Source: CBDBCK01 sp965203345 | Lineage (GTDB): Bacteria; Chloroflexota; Dehalococcoidia; Lucifugimonadales; Lucifugimonadaceae | DNA length: 64,000 bases | Reading direction: 5' to 3' | NCBI GenBank assembly: GCA_965203345.1 | Contig: CBDBCK010000028.1 | Span: 1 to 64,000 of the forward strand | In this document: positions 17,752-26,864 of the stretch, one piece after another | How positions within the stretch are numbered: the first letter of the stretch is position 1 | Layout: each line of letters opens with the position of its first letter | Notes under the pieces: generated by a model | Told to the model about the DNA's origin: nothing | The model's input: only the letters and a program-made list of their open reading frames with translations | Databases searched by the model: none | Translations under genes and position numbers: made by a program

Positions 17752-19602
17752 TCAGTCTACAGTTACAGTTTTTGCCAAGTGGCGTGGTCTATCTGGGTTC
17801 AAACCTTTATGGAGAGCAGTGAAATAGGCTAGTTTCTGAAGTTGTATCAGAGTCAAAAATGGTTGCACAGTCAGAAAGTCAGCATGTGGGAAGATCGCCG
17901 TATAGTCAGATAAATCCTCTGCCATTTTGTCGCCTTCCTCTGCAAGCGCATAAACTCTTCCGCTCCTCGCCTTTATTTCGCTGATGCTACTTATCATCTT
18001 TCTATGGGATGGTCCAGGCTGTACTATCGCTATCGTAGGCATCGACTCGGATATGAGAGCATTCGTGCCATGCTTCATTTCGGCGGCGGAGCACGCTTCG
18101 GCATGAATATAGGCTACCTCCTTCATTTTGAGTGCGCCCTCCATGGCTATCGGAAGTTGAGCTCCTCTCGCAAGATAGAGGAGATGCTCCTTCTCAGCAA
18201 TTTCCCTCGCCCACTTACGAAGCATTAAGTCGTCATCTAGAGTTTTGAGCATCAGGTTAGGAAGTAAAATTAAGGAACGGGCGATTTTCGATTGGTCAGC
18301 TCGACTTATAGTCCCAAGCGCAGAACCCATAAAAGCTGCAAAGGAAAGCAGCGACGCTATAGTATTAGTGAGGGTCTTAGTAGCGGCTACGCATATCTCC
18401 ATGCCTGCGTTTATGGGCAACGTAAATCGTGCCGCTTTGGCAGCATGGCTCACTGTATTTTCCACTACAGCCATGGTGTTTGCTCCAGCTTCTATACCAA
18501 CCTCCAATGCAGCTAGGGTGTCTGCCGTCTCGCCCGACTGAGTTATCACTATCAAAAGGTCGTCTTTATCCAAAGGAGGGTTACGGAAAGTAAACTCTGC
18601 GGCATGTTCAAAAGAGGCCGGTACCCTGGCAAAGGTCTCTATATGAAACGCAGCCAGTTTAGCGGCGATAAGCGATGATCCCATACCTATTAACATGACG
18701 CTGCGCAAGTTTTTCAGCTGCTTAGCATCTATAGGAAATCCGCTAGGGATAGGCTCAAGCGTAGAGAAGTCAAATCTTCCTCCTAGAGCGCGTAGCACTG
18801 CTTTGGGCTGCTCCTCTATCTCTTTCTCCATAAAGTAAGGATATCCCTCTTTCCCAACATATTCGACGCCGCGCACCTGCATAGTTTCCTTCTGAACAAG
18901 CCTACCTTCTGGATTCATAACAGAAACGTTGTCGGACGTTACAGAGAAAGCTTCCCCTTCATCGAGAAAGAGAGCCTCTTGAGCCTCCTTAGGTAAAGCA
19001 ATAGGTTCGCTGACTATAAAGGTTGCCTTCCCCGTCTGGGCTATCACAATCCCTCCTGCCTTCCCTATCTTCGCTCCAGCTATGAGCCCTACGGTGTTCC
19101 TATGCATAGCTACGAATGCTCCAGCTCCTCTTATCTTGGAAGCGGTTTGGGTCACGGCTCTCTCAAAAGAAACACCCTTCTCCATGAAGCTCCCAATCAA
19201 ATGCGCTAAAACTTCCGAGTCTGTATCAGATAGGAAAACATGATCCATCAGGAGCTGTTCCTTGAGTTCAGGGTAGTTCTCAATTATCCCGTTGTGGATA
19301 ATGGCTATACCGGCTCTATCGCACACTTGAGGATGAGCATTTTGTTCGTTTACTACGCCGTGGGTAGCCCATCGAGTGTGGGCTATCCCCGCCGTGCCTT
19401 CTATTTCTTCTGTCACCACATCTTCTGTTAACTGATCTACGCTTGTGCTTCCATAAGCCTTTTTAGAGATAAAAAAGGTTTTACTGTTTAAAGCTATAGT
19501 TAGTCCCGCGCTGTCGTAACCACGATGCTCAAGTCTCTTTAGACCCTCAAGAAGAATTGGAGCTGCACATTTCGGCCCTGTGTACGCGAATATCCCGCAC
19601 AT
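17752..19602 (-). CDS. glmS: Glutamine-fructose-6-phosphate aminotransferase (isomerising)
   Basis: Makes glucosamine-6-phosphate for cell-wall or envelope amino sugars. I place the start at the ATG at 19602 so that the catalytic Cys is residue 2 (MCGIFAYTG) and is exposed after Met removal; the in-frame TTG at 19608 would put two residues before it. The N-terminal glutaminase domain includes HRGYDSAG and HTRWATHG. Two SIS sugar-isomerase domains follow (IGMGSS, ITQSGETADTLAAL, later LARGAQLPIAMEGALKMKE). The end is DRPRHLAKTVTVD, the usual C-terminus. It overlaps or abuts plsC, so no glmS ribozyme leader fits upstream. Confidence 0.96.
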   Translation of the reverse strand: MCGIFAYTGPKCAAPILLEGLKRLEHRGYDSAGLTIALNSKTFFISKKAYGSTSVDQLTEDVVTEEIEGTAGIAHTRWATHGVVNEQNAHPQVCDRAGIAIIHNGIIENYPELKEQLLMDHVFLSDTDSEVLAHLIGSFMEKGVSFERAVTQTASKIRGAGAFVAMHRNTVGLIAGAKIGKAGGIVIAQTGKATFIVSEPIALPKEAQEALFLDEGEAFSVTSDNVSVMNPEGRLVQKETMQVRGVEYVGKEGYPYFMEKEIEEQPKAVLRALGGRFDFSTLEPIPSGFPIDAKQLKNLRSVMLIGMGSSLIAAKLAAFHIETFARVPASFEHAAEFTFRNPPLDKDDLLIVITQSGETADTLAALEVGIEAGANTMAVVENTVSHAAKAARFTLPINAGMEICVAATKTLTNTIASLLSFAAFMGSALGTISRADQSKIARSLILLPNLMLKTLDDDLMLRKWAREIAEKEHLLYLARGAQLPIAMEGALKMKEVAYIHAEACSAAEMKHGTNALISESMPTIAIVQPGPSHRKMISSISEIKARSGRVYALAEEGDKMAEDLSDYTAIFPHADFLTVQPFLTLIQLQKLAYFTALHKGLNPDRPRHLAKTVTVD

Positions 19603-19604
19603 AC

Positions 19605-20297
19605 TCAAACCGTTTTCTTAAGAAGTGGAGCAGTATGAATAAACCTCTTTGAACCTACATCCCAAAAATCTCCCCGTCTCTCCTCTGGCAACAGAGCAGC
19701 TATACGAAACATGACCTCCTCTATAGCTTCGTTATAAAAGCTCTTTGAGCGGCTAATATCGTCTGCTAGCTTGAAAGGCTCCCCAATGCACAACTTAAAC
19801 TTACCTGAAGGTTTAAAGACTCTAAAGATGGATTGATACTTCTCTGTGCCGGATATACCCATAGGCAAGATAGTGGCATTCGTACTAGCAGCAAGTATCA
19901 AAGCTCCAGATTTTCCTTTCTGGAGAACACAGCTCTTACTTCTAGTCCCTTCTGGGAACATACACATTATGACGTTTTGCCGTATGCGTTTTCGTGCCCA
20001 CCTCAGAGCATCTACGCCAGGTTTATCACGGTCGATAGGAAAACCTCCCACAGTGTAAAATAAGAAACCGAGAGGAGGAAAGGCGAAGAGTTCTTTTTTC
20101 ATAATGAAGGAAGGCATGCTAGGCAAAGAGACCCCCAATACAGAGGGATCCACTGTTGATATGTGATTAGACAGGACTATGAGCGGCCTATCTGATGGTA
20201 TATTTTCTTTGCCTTCAATATTGAGTTCGCCCCAGAAACTCATACAGGTCTTTAGAATAAACCTGCACGTAGAAGCCAGAAATGGCGGAGGTGGCAT
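19605..20297 (-). CDS. plsC: 1-acyl-sn-glycerol-3-phosphate acyltransferase
   Basis: Adds the second acyl chain in phosphatidic acid synthesis at the membrane. 230 residues. The catalytic NHxxxxD box is NHISTVD (H45, D50), and the acyl-acceptor motif FPEGTRS lies near residue 117. A PIDRD motif and GALILAAST complete the family pattern. It is seven bases after cmk, and its stop is at the start of glmS. The cmk-plsC order is common in several bacterial phyla. The short hydrophobic stretch at the N-terminus suits membrane association. Confidence 0.92.
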   Translation of the reverse strand: MPPPPFLASTCRFILKTCMSFWGELNIEGKENIPSDRPLIVLSNHISTVDPSVLGVSLPSMPSFIMKKELFAFPPLGFLFYTVGGFPIDRDKPGVDALRWARKRIRQNVIMCMFPEGTRSKSCVLQKGKSGALILAASTNATILPMGISGTEKYQSIFRVFKPSGKFKLCIGEPFKLADDISRSKSFYNEAIEEVMFRIAALLPEERRGDFWDVGSKRFIHTAPLLKKTV

Positions 20298-20304
20298 CTT
20301 AAAA

Positions 20305-21054
20305 CTATCCAGCTAGTGTGTACGAACCGCTGCTCAGTGCAAGACAGCATATGCGGTCGACTGTATCAGCCACGCTCAAAGAATCAGTATTCAGCAATAC
20401 CGTTCCAGTAACGACCTTCAATGGGGAATCTGCGCGCGTTGAATCTTTTCTATCCCTCATCTGCAAGGATGCTTCAACTTCTTTCAAAGATATTCCAGCT
20501 ACCGTTTTCATTATCCTACGCGCTCTGGTCTCTAGCAAGGCAGTAAAGTATATCTTTACTGACGCATCCCAAAGCACTTTTGAGCCTATATCACGTCCGG
20601 CCATTACCACACCCGTCCTTTCTGCGAACGATCTCTGCTTCCTTACTAGTTCGCGTCTCACAGCAGGCAACGCAGAAACGTCAGAGACCATCGCATCCAC
20701 CTTTGCCGACTTCAGACCTTCCACGGTTTTCCCTCGCCAGTATATGATCGCCTGACCGGGGCTAAAGAAACTCTCTTTTGCTTCTATATCATGCGCTATA
20801 GCAGTCAAAACCTTCTCATCTCTCAGGTCCACACCTATTTCTATCACTTTCGCCGTTACGGCTCGATACATTAAGCCAGTATCTACAAAGGCAAGTCCTA
20901 AGCGATCAGCAGTCGCGCGTCCGATGGTCGTCTTACCAGAAGCTGCTGGACCATCTATAGCGATTCGAATATGCGTAGAGGGTTTGCAGCAAGGTATGAG
21001 ACATGTCCCGATACTTTGTTGATCAGGTATTGAGAAGTTGGTTGATTGAAGCAT
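20305..21054 (-). CDS. cmk: Cytidylate kinase
   Basis: Phosphorylates CMP/dCMP. The P-loop GPAASGKTT is at residues 35-43 and is followed by the usual GLAFVDTGLMYRAVT. GRDIGSKVLWDA lies near 155 and the LID-type RDRKDSTRADSPL near 200. A run of ~28 residues precedes the family start, but I find no ATG, GTG or TTG nearer to the P-loop in this frame, so the extension is kept. The C-terminal end is a little longer than usual. First of a cmk-plsC-glmS run. Confidence 0.93.
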   Translation of the reverse strand: MLQSTNFSIPDQQSIGTCLIPCCKPSTHIRIAIDGPAASGKTTIGRATADRLGLAFVDTGLMYRAVTAKVIEIGVDLRDEKVLTAIAHDIEAKESFFSPGQAIIYWRGKTVEGLKSAKVDAMVSDVSALPAVRRELVRKQRSFAERTGVVMAGRDIGSKVLWDASVKIYFTALLETRARRIMKTVAGISLKEVEASLQMRDRKDSTRADSPLKVVTGTVLLNTDSLSVADTVDRICCLALSSGSYTLAG

Positions 21055-21180
21055 TCAACGTAAGTATATCTAACTAAGTGGTGGTTCTCTAGGTTCCTAG
21101 AATCAATAGAAGATGACATATGTATCATGTATGTTATAGCGTTAAGATTGATTCTCATTCTTAGTCAATCAGTAAGATAT

Positions 21181-21291
21181 TGAGGAGTCAGCATGATTAT
21201 AAGCAGTTGGAACATTTACGGGTTTCCGTGGTGCAATACAGCGTCCTTTTGCCATGAGGAGTCAGCATGATTATAAGCAGTTGGAACATTT
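21181..21291. repeat. 37-bp direct repeat around the cvpA start
   Basis: The same 37 bases occur at 21181-21217 and 21255-21291, separated by 37 unrelated bases. Each copy includes a GAGGAG ribosome site, an ATG and the first eight codons of cvpA (MIISSWNI). The second copy is the real gene start. Looks like a local duplication of the translation-initiation region with a filler segment between. Confidence 0.9.
21193..21270 (+). CDS. Possible 25-residue leader ORF coupled to cvpA
   Basis: The first copy of the repeat starts a 25-codon frame, MIISSWNIYGFPWC then NTASFCHEESA, ending in a TGA that overlaps the cvpA ATG (ATGA at 21267-21270). Its ribosome site is a perfect copy of that of cvpA (GAGGAG, seven bases ahead). 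The ATGA geometry would couple translation of the two. It has no family and no known function; it may be a by-product of the duplication rather than a gene. Confidence 0.35.
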   Translation: MIISSWNIYGFPWCNTASFCHEESA

Positions 21292-21875
21292 TAGATTGGG
21301 TGTTACTGGGACTGTTCGCGGTCTTAGTGCTAATAGGAATTACTCGAGGCCTGATAGGATCCGTGGTGGCTATTGTAACGGTGTATTTAGCAGTATTTCT
21401 GGCCAGATTTTTCTCGGACGATGCTGCAGCTTGGATCAGCGATAACTTAATGTGGTTCGAGTCCGGGTCTACACTGGGGATATTCGTTTCTGCAGTAATT
21501 ATCTTCTTGCTGGTGATTTTGGCAGGATGGCTGTTTATAAAGCTGTTGCGCCCTATACTGAACGTATCGATAATAGCTTGGGTAGATAGATTAGGAGGCC
21601 TGCTTTTTGGTGTAGCAGCTGGGGCGTTAGCCGTGTTTTTTGTTGTTGCATATCTCTATGGTTCTGTGGATTCGGACAGCTCCAGGGACGATTACTTACA
21701 AGAAAATATCAATCGCTTCCTGGGGAATGAGATAGAAAGCCAATTCAATGAAGCCGAGCTCCTGCCGCTTGCCGTTGATCAGGTAGATATTGTGCCGGAT
21801 GGTGTTCTGCAACAAGTTCCGGGTGACTACCTAGGATCTTTCCAAGAGTTGCAGCAAGATTACGAAAAACCATGA
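21267..21875 (+). CDS. CvpA-family membrane protein
   Basis: A 202-residue protein with four hydrophobic helices: residues ~8-30, 31-50, 68-92 and 105-130. It carries the family features LDWVLLGLFAVLVLIGITRGLIG at the N-terminus and the conserved WVDRLGGLLFGVAAG in the fourth helix. CvpA is named from colicin V production in E. coli, and its general role in the envelope is uncertain. The tail is soluble and acidic. The ribosome site GAGGAG is in the second copy of a direct repeat. The HNH nuclease gene follows after a few bases. Confidence 0.85.
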   Translation: MIISSWNILDWVLLGLFAVLVLIGITRGLIGSVVAIVTVYLAVFLARFFSDDAAAWISDNLMWFESGSTLGIFVSAVIIFLLVILAGWLFIKLLRPILNVSIIAWVDRLGGLLFGVAAGALAVFFVVAYLYGSVDSDSSRDDYLQENINRFLGNEIESQFNEAELLPLAVDQVDIVPDGVLQQVPGDYLGSFQELQQDYEKP

Positions 21876-21894
21876 CCTGTCAGTGAACCGAAAC

Positions 21895-22470
21895 ATGTCA
21901 GACGTCTATTCCGTTTTGGTGCTCAACCAAGATTACCGTCCTATAAACATATGCAACGGCAGGCGTGCCATCGCTCTACTCGCTAGAGAGAAAGCAGAGA
22001 CAGTGATAGATTCCGAGAATTTCATCTGTTCTCCAAGCTCTCATGTTATGGTTCCAGAGGTCATACGTCTGTATATGTTTATAAAGTATCCGCTGCAAAG
22101 ACGAAAACTGTCCCGTAGGGATGTCTTCGCCAGAGATGGATATACGTGCCAGTACTGCAACACGTTAGGTACATCACTAACAATAGACCATATTTTACCT
22201 AGATCTCGAGGCGGGCTTCATGATTGGCGAAACGTGGTTACCGCCTGCAAAAGGTGCAATCACCGAAAGGCAGGACGCACTCCGAAAGAAGCCGGTATGA
22301 AGCTTACTAGCTTGCCTCATGAACCTAAGCCTATGCGAGTTCCTCATTTTCAAGACTCGGTCATTAAACCCGGCTGGTTCATGTTTATGCCCTGGGCAAA
22401 CCGCAAAAGCTCAAACCTGCAGAAATCCGCCAAAAGTGAAGATACTAACGCGCATCTGACATTCGCTTGA
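21895..22470 (+). CDS. HNH endonuclease
   Basis: A 191-residue protein of the stand-alone HNH type that occurs in many bacterial genomes. CQYCN and CKRCN supply the zinc site, and LTIDHILPRSRGGLHDWRNVV holds the HNH beta-beta-alpha metal core (D-H and N residues). The N-terminal YSVLVLNQDYRPINI is the typical start of this subfamily, so I use the ATG at 21895; an in-frame GTG lies at 21883. The substrate is unknown, and no modification gene or toxin partner is near. It is 19 bases from cvpA and converges with nth. Confidence 0.88.
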   Translation: MSDVYSVLVLNQDYRPINICNGRRAIALLAREKAETVIDSENFICSPSSHVMVPEVIRLYMFIKYPLQRRKLSRRDVFARDGYTCQYCNTLGTSLTIDHILPRSRGGLHDWRNVVTACKRCNHRKAGRTPKEAGMKLTSLPHEPKPMRVPHFQDSVIKPGWFMFMPWANRKSSNLQKSAKSEDTNAHLTFA

Positions 22471-22547
22471 AAGTGCTTTAACCAACTAGAATAAACAGTG
22501 TACCAACGTATCTAACCTTTTACCCGTCCCTAAATCTAAATGAAGGT

Positions 22548-23237
22548 TTAAATAGATGAGAAAGTTGAAGCAGGGCACTCGGTTCTCAGGGGACAATGAG
22601 CGCAGTTAGGACGCCTTGCCTTACATACTCGCCTCCCGTGAGTAATCAGTAATACATGGAGGTTGAAGCGCATGTTTTCCGGCACGAGACTTTCTAGTAG
22701 TCCATGAGCTTTCTCCGCCGAAACCGATTCAGGAATAAGACCCAAACGTCTTGAGACTCGGTGTATGTGAGTATCTACAGGCATACAGGGCATCCCAAAT
22801 GAAAATGCAAGGACCACTGAAGCTGTCTTTATCCCTACACCCGGCAATTGTTGGAGTTTCTCTCTGGCCTTTTCCATAGGCATATCCCGCAACCACTCCA
22901 AAGACATCGAACCTCTAGACAGCTTGATTCTGCGCAGAATATCCTTCAGGCGTTTGGCTTTCTGGTTTGCTAGACCGCCGGAGCGTATGACGTAAGCTAT
23001 CTCTCCCTCTGATGCTTGCTCAACCGTCTCCCAGTCTTCAAACGTTTCTTGCAGCCTAGCAAACGCTTTTTCTGCATTTCTGTCGGATGTGTGCTGCGTG
23101 AGTACTGTAAATATGAGCTCTTCTAGCGGGGGGAGACGAGGAGAACGATCTATAGGACCGTATAATGGTTCAAGAGCCTCTACAACTCTATTCACTGAAG
23201 GTGCGGAGTATCTATGTAACTTACCGAAACGAGACAA
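22548..23237 (-). CDS. nth: Endonuclease III family DNA glycosylase/lyase
   Basis: Removes oxidised pyrimidines and nicks the abasic site. 229 residues. The helix-hairpin-helix reads LPGVGIKTASVV with the catalytic Lys, and VDTHIHRV has the catalytic Asp. The C-terminal [4Fe-4S] cysteines follow C-x6-C-x2-C-x5-C (CKARRPNC to C). It is the last gene of the run metG-polyprenyl synthase-nth, 37 bases after the synthase. The Endo III class is clear, but the substrate range (Nth, MutY or a related subgroup) is not fully settled; the lack of a MutY C-terminal domain favours Nth. Confidence 0.92.
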   Translation of the reverse strand: MSRFGKLHRYSAPSVNRVVEALEPLYGPIDRSPRLPPLEELIFTVLTQHTSDRNAEKAFARLQETFEDWETVEQASEGEIAYVIRSGGLANQKAKRLKDILRRIKLSRGSMSLEWLRDMPMEKAREKLQQLPGVGIKTASVVLAFSFGMPCMPVDTHIHRVSRRLGLIPESVSAEKAHGLLESLVPENMRFNLHVLLITHGRRVCKARRPNCAHCPLRTECPASTFSSI

Positions 23238-23274
23238 AAGACTTTATGGAGTAGGATGAAGAGTGAGTATTATT

Positions 23275-24267
23275 TTATGATGTCCTACCGCGACAAAAGG
23301 CGGCTACGTTCTCAAGCGGAGTGGCAAATATATAGGAGGATATAGAATTCAAGGAGTCTACAGCAGCATCAATAAGTTTGTCTGCCATCTCACCTGCCTC
23401 TTCTATAGCACCTGAACTTCTTACAGCTTCAAGCGCTGGTGAGAGGAGGGCCTCTTTGTTTTCTGAGGGGGCCTCAAAGAGGTTATGAATGGCGTTCCTG
23501 GCCCCATCCTCTCTTACAGCGAGTATCGCAGGCAAGGTCATCAACCCGGACATAAGATCTCTGCCTGATGGCTTACCTATATCGCTCTCTGAGGCTTCGT
23601 AGTCGAGTACATCGTCGAATATCTGATAGGCAAGCCCTAAAGAGCGTCCGTATTCGCTGAGTGCTGATATATCCTTTTCACTGCTACCACCCAGTACCCC
23701 TCCGCTTTCAGCCGCAGTAACGAAGAGTGAAGCAGTCTTATCGTAAATCAAGGTCATATACTCTTTTCGTTTATGGTCGATATTCCACGCGGAGAAAATT
23801 TCCCTAAGTTCACCTCGTGAAAGCTCTGTTATCGTTTCCGCGAAACGCCTTACTAATCGCATGGAGTTTGTATCACACACAAACATTGCTGAAGACGCAA
23901 AGAGGTAATCTCCAAGCAAAACAGCTACATTATCGCTCCACAGAGTTCTAGCCGTTGCCGAGCCTCTTCTGATGTCCGCTCTATCTACTGTGTCATCATG
24001 AACAAGGGTAGCTATATGCAGAAGCTCAATAGCGGTCGCCATACTGATAGAACGTTCATCTGGACAACGTCCAGCAAGTCGCGAAGTCAGAAGGGTTATG
24101 ATGGGTCTCAGCTTCTTTCCTGGTAAAGCAACGATATGCCGCAATCGCAACGCGACCTTTTCGCTGTTTTTGCCTTCCTGTTTGGCTACCCATAATATCG
24201 CCTCCCCAACCTTCTTAAGCTCACAAGAAACTAGGTCATATATTTCATCATAAGCAGCTTCTCTCAA
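23275..24267 (-). CDS. Polyprenyl diphosphate synthase (long-chain)
   Basis: Adds isoprene units to allylic diphosphates for quinone side chains or carrier lipids. 330 residues. The first aspartate motif is HDDTVDRAD around residue 92, with GKKLRPIITLLTS before it. The second is FDDVLDYE near 215, followed by GKPSGRDLMSGLMTLPAI. A GDYLFA segment is typical of heptaprenyl/octaprenyl synthases. It overlaps the end of metG by four bases. Chain length cannot be told from these motifs. Confidence 0.93.
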   Translation of the reverse strand: MREAAYDEIYDLVSCELKKVGEAILWVAKQEGKNSEKVALRLRHIVALPGKKLRPIITLLTSRLAGRCPDERSISMATAIELLHIATLVHDDTVDRADIRRGSATARTLWSDNVAVLLGDYLFASSAMFVCDTNSMRLVRRFAETITELSRGELREIFSAWNIDHKRKEYMTLIYDKTASLFVTAAESGGVLGGSSEKDISALSEYGRSLGLAYQIFDDVLDYEASESDIGKPSGRDLMSGLMTLPAILAVREDGARNAIHNLFEAPSENKEALLSPALEAVRSSGAIEEAGEMADKLIDAAVDSLNSISSYIFATPLENVAAFCRGRTS

Positions 24268-25952
24268 CGGTGTTCTATCTTCATCGGTAAGTTTTTTATC
24301 AGTCGTTCGTTCTCTTCCTCAACAAGTGACGCGTCCAGCTTATCGAAGAGGGGCTCTGGTCTGTCTAGGCGGGCTCCTGGCTTCATTTCTTTGAAAGTCC
24401 AACCATCGTCCGTTACTGCCCCCTCAAAACCCAGCATTTTATGGAGACGATCTGATGATTCCGGTAGCCAAGGATAAAAAAGGGTTCGCAAGGTGGCAAC
24501 CACCGTAAGCCCAGTTAATAAGGTTGACGCCGCACTTGATTTGTTATTCTTGACCTCAGTCCATGGAGCTTTTTTGTCTATGTATCGATTACCTATCTGT
24601 GCAAGTCTCATGGCGTGTTTTATAGCTTCTCTGAAGCGTCGGGCTTCAAGTGAAGTAGCGCACTTGTTTAGTGACTCGCGGCACTGATTAAGGCATTGCT
24701 CGTCTTCAGCTTCCAAGCGATCGGGGATAGGTGCAGAACCGCCGAAGTTACGCATAATCAAAGTCAGAGTTCGGTTAACGAAATTGCCATAAGTCGCCAC
24801 TAGTTCATTGTTGTTTGCAGAAACAAACCCTGACCAAGTAAATTCAGAGTCGGAATATTCAGGCATTATGGAAGCAAGATAGTATCGAAGTGGCTCCGGC
24901 TTGTACCTGGATAGGTAATCCTTCAACCATATGGCGTTGCCCTTGCTCTTGGAGAATTTACCCCCCAAGTTTAGAAATTCGTTCGCAGCTACATCTGTCG
25001 GTAGGTTGAATCCACCCGCTCCAAGCAAGATAGCTGGCCATATGACAGTGTGAAACGGAACATTATCCTTACCCTGAAAGTAGTATGTCTCCGCAGATTC
25101 GTCTTCCCAGAAATGCTTCCACTCTTCTATACGACCAATGTTCTTCGCCCATTCAACCGTAGCGGAGAGATAACCGGATACAGCTTCAAACCATACATAT
25201 ATGCGCTTATTTTCGTAGCCTTCAATAGGCACAGGTACACCCCATGAGATATCTCTGGTGATGGCTCGATCGCGTAACCCTTCCCGAAGCATGCCTAGTG
25301 TTTGGTTTTTTACGTTTGTGCGCCAACCTTTACGCGTTTCAAGCCACGCCTCAAGCTCCTTTTGAAAACCGCTTAGTTTCATGAAGAAGTGGTTTGTCTC
25401 TTTGAATACTGGTGTGGATCCATCGCGCTTCGACCTGATATTTATCAGATCAACTGGGTCTAAGGTTCTGCCACAACTGTCACATTGATCCCCTCTCGCT
25501 TTTTCCCAGCCGCAGAAAGGACATTCACCTTCCACAAGTCTATCGGTGAGAAAGATGTTTTCTGTTTCTGAAAAAGGTAGAGTTTGCGTTCCTTCGTAGA
25601 TGTGTCCTTTCTTATATAGACGCATGAAGAGATCTTGCACCACCTCGAAATGGTTCTGAGTATGAGTATGAGTATAAATATCGTATGAGAAGCGCATTCT
25701 TCGCAAACAATCTGACCATATAGTGTGGTATCTGTTGGCGATAACTTGAGGTTCTACCCCTTCATCAAGAGCTTTGAGAGCGGTAGGAGTTCCGTGCATG
25801 TCGCTTCCTGAGACCATAACCACCTCGTTACCTGCCATACGATGGTATCGAGCGAAGATGTCGGCAGGAATATTCATGCCGGCTATGTGACCTAAATGAG
25901 GCTCGCCGTTTACATAAGGCCATGCAACGGCTACTAAAATTCTACGGGGCAC
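24264..25952 (-). CDS. metG: Methionyl-tRNA synthetase
   Basis: Charges initiator and elongator tRNA-Met. 562 residues. HLGH at residues 19-22 and KFSKSKGN (KMSKS) in the second half of the catalytic domain are standard. The zinc knuckle is doubled: CPFCGWEKARGDQCDSCG, as in the two-knuckle archaeal-like or long form. There is no C-terminal tRNA-binding (Arc1p/EMAP) domain; the chain ends soon after the anticodon-binding helices. It is transcribed with the polyprenyl synthase and nth, and lies 79 bases after rsmI. Confidence 0.96.
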   Translation of the reverse strand: MPRRILVAVAWPYVNGEPHLGHIAGMNIPADIFARYHRMAGNEVVMVSGSDMHGTPTALKALDEGVEPQVIANRYHTIWSDCLRRMRFSYDIYTHTHTQNHFEVVQDLFMRLYKKGHIYEGTQTLPFSETENIFLTDRLVEGECPFCGWEKARGDQCDSCGRTLDPVDLINIRSKRDGSTPVFKETNHFFMKLSGFQKELEAWLETRKGWRTNVKNQTLGMLREGLRDRAITRDISWGVPVPIEGYENKRIYVWFEAVSGYLSATVEWAKNIGRIEEWKHFWEDESAETYYFQGKDNVPFHTVIWPAILLGAGGFNLPTDVAANEFLNLGGKFSKSKGNAIWLKDYLSRYKPEPLRYYLASIMPEYSDSEFTWSGFVSANNNELVATYGNFVNRTLTLIMRNFGGSAPIPDRLEAEDEQCLNQCRESLNKCATSLEARRFREAIKHAMRLAQIGNRYIDKKAPWTEVKNNKSSAASTLLTGLTVVATLRTLFYPWLPESSDRLHKMLGFEGAVTDDGWTFKEMKPGARLDRPEPLFDKLDASLVEEENERLIKNLPMKIEHR

Positions 25953-26031
25953 TAAAGCTGTATTGAGAGGTGGTATTGGTAGTTAGGTAATTTGCTCACA
26001 TAGATGATTTTACACTACATGTAGCCAGGAT

Positions 26032-26850
26032 CTAAGCTCCGCGTTCCTTCAGATAAGCTCTATATGCCTGCGTTCTTGAAACCCCAGTGCGTTTGGTTAC
26101 CTCCTCCACTAAGGTTTTCCCAGCGAAACCCTGACCTATAAGATATTGCACGGATTTGTGTAATTCTTGATCGGTTACATCAGGTAATCCTTGGCCTCCT
26201 TCCATCACTATCGTAAACTCCCCAAGAGGCTTAGTGAAATATTGCAACGCCTCATCAGCGGTACCATAGAATACCTCTTCGTGTATTTTCGTCAGCTCAC
26301 GACATATGCATAACCGCCTGGCAGGAGCTTCGGTTCGCAGAACAGAAAGTGTCTTGCGGAGTCTATGCGGAGCTTCAAAGAAAACAACGATGCTCAGTTC
26401 AGCAACCGCTCCTGCTATTGCTTCCACTCTCTCCGAAGGTACCCTAGGCACAAAACCGAGAAACAAGAATCTACTTCCGCCAAAGCCGGACAGGGCAACC
26501 GCGGCGATAGGAGCGGAAGGGCCGGGCAGTACAGATACAATATAGCCAGCTTTCTTCGCCTCGGTTATAGCCTCTGCACCAGGGTCGCTTATCGCCGGTG
26601 TTCCCGCGTCTGAGACCAGCGCAACGTCGCCGGACCCAAGAGATTTCAGCACCGCCTTTACTCCCGTTTTGCCCTTCCTTTGGCCTATAGATATCATCTG
26701 CGGTTTCGCACCGATTTTAGTCAATAGTCTGCGAGTTATCCGCGTGTCTTCCGCGGCTACTATTGGTACGGAACGCAAAATATCCATCGCCCGAACCGTA
26801 ATATCATCCAAGTTCCCTATCGGAGTAGCCACTACGTAGAGAGTGGGCAT
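26032..26850 (-). CDS. rsmI: 16S rRNA (cytidine-1402-2'-O)-methyltransferase
   Basis: Methylates C1402 in the decoding centre. 272 residues. The tetrapyrrole-methylase fold has LYVVATPIGNLDDITVRA at the start, AAEDTRITRRLL, VSDAGTPAISDPG and VLPGPSAPIAAVALSGF, the RsmI signature motifs, and FFEAPHRL later. The C-terminal tail (KRTGVSRTQAYRAYL) is a helix-turn-helix-like extension seen in the family. It lies 14 bases after lipA and 79 before metG, so it is probably within one operon. Confidence 0.95.
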   Translation of the reverse strand: MPTLYVVATPIGNLDDITVRAMDILRSVPIVAAEDTRITRRLLTKIGAKPQMISIGQRKGKTGVKAVLKSLGSGDVALVSDAGTPAISDPGAEAITEAKKAGYIVSVLPGPSAPIAAVALSGFGGSRFLFLGFVPRVPSERVEAIAGAVAELSIVVFFEAPHRLRKTLSVLRTEAPARRLCICRELTKIHEEVFYGTADEALQYFTKPLGEFTIVMEGGQGLPDVTDQELHKSVQYLIGQGFAGKTLVEEVTKRTGVSRTQAYRAYLKERGA

Positions 26851-26864
26851 ATCGTTATAAAATG

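Noticed and set aside
19602..19608. glmS start at TTG 19608, or a glmS ribozyme leader
   Set aside because: The nucleophile Cys must follow the initiator Met, which selects ATG 19602, and plsC leaves no room for a ribozyme.
21181..21291. A two-repeat CRISPR (37-bp repeat, 37-bp spacer)
   Set aside because: The repeat is the start of cvpA itself, only one spacer exists, and no cas gene is near.
21895..22470. HNH protein as part of a restriction or anti-phage system
   Set aside because: No methyltransferase, helicase or other defence gene is adjacent, and stand-alone HNH genes like this are common.
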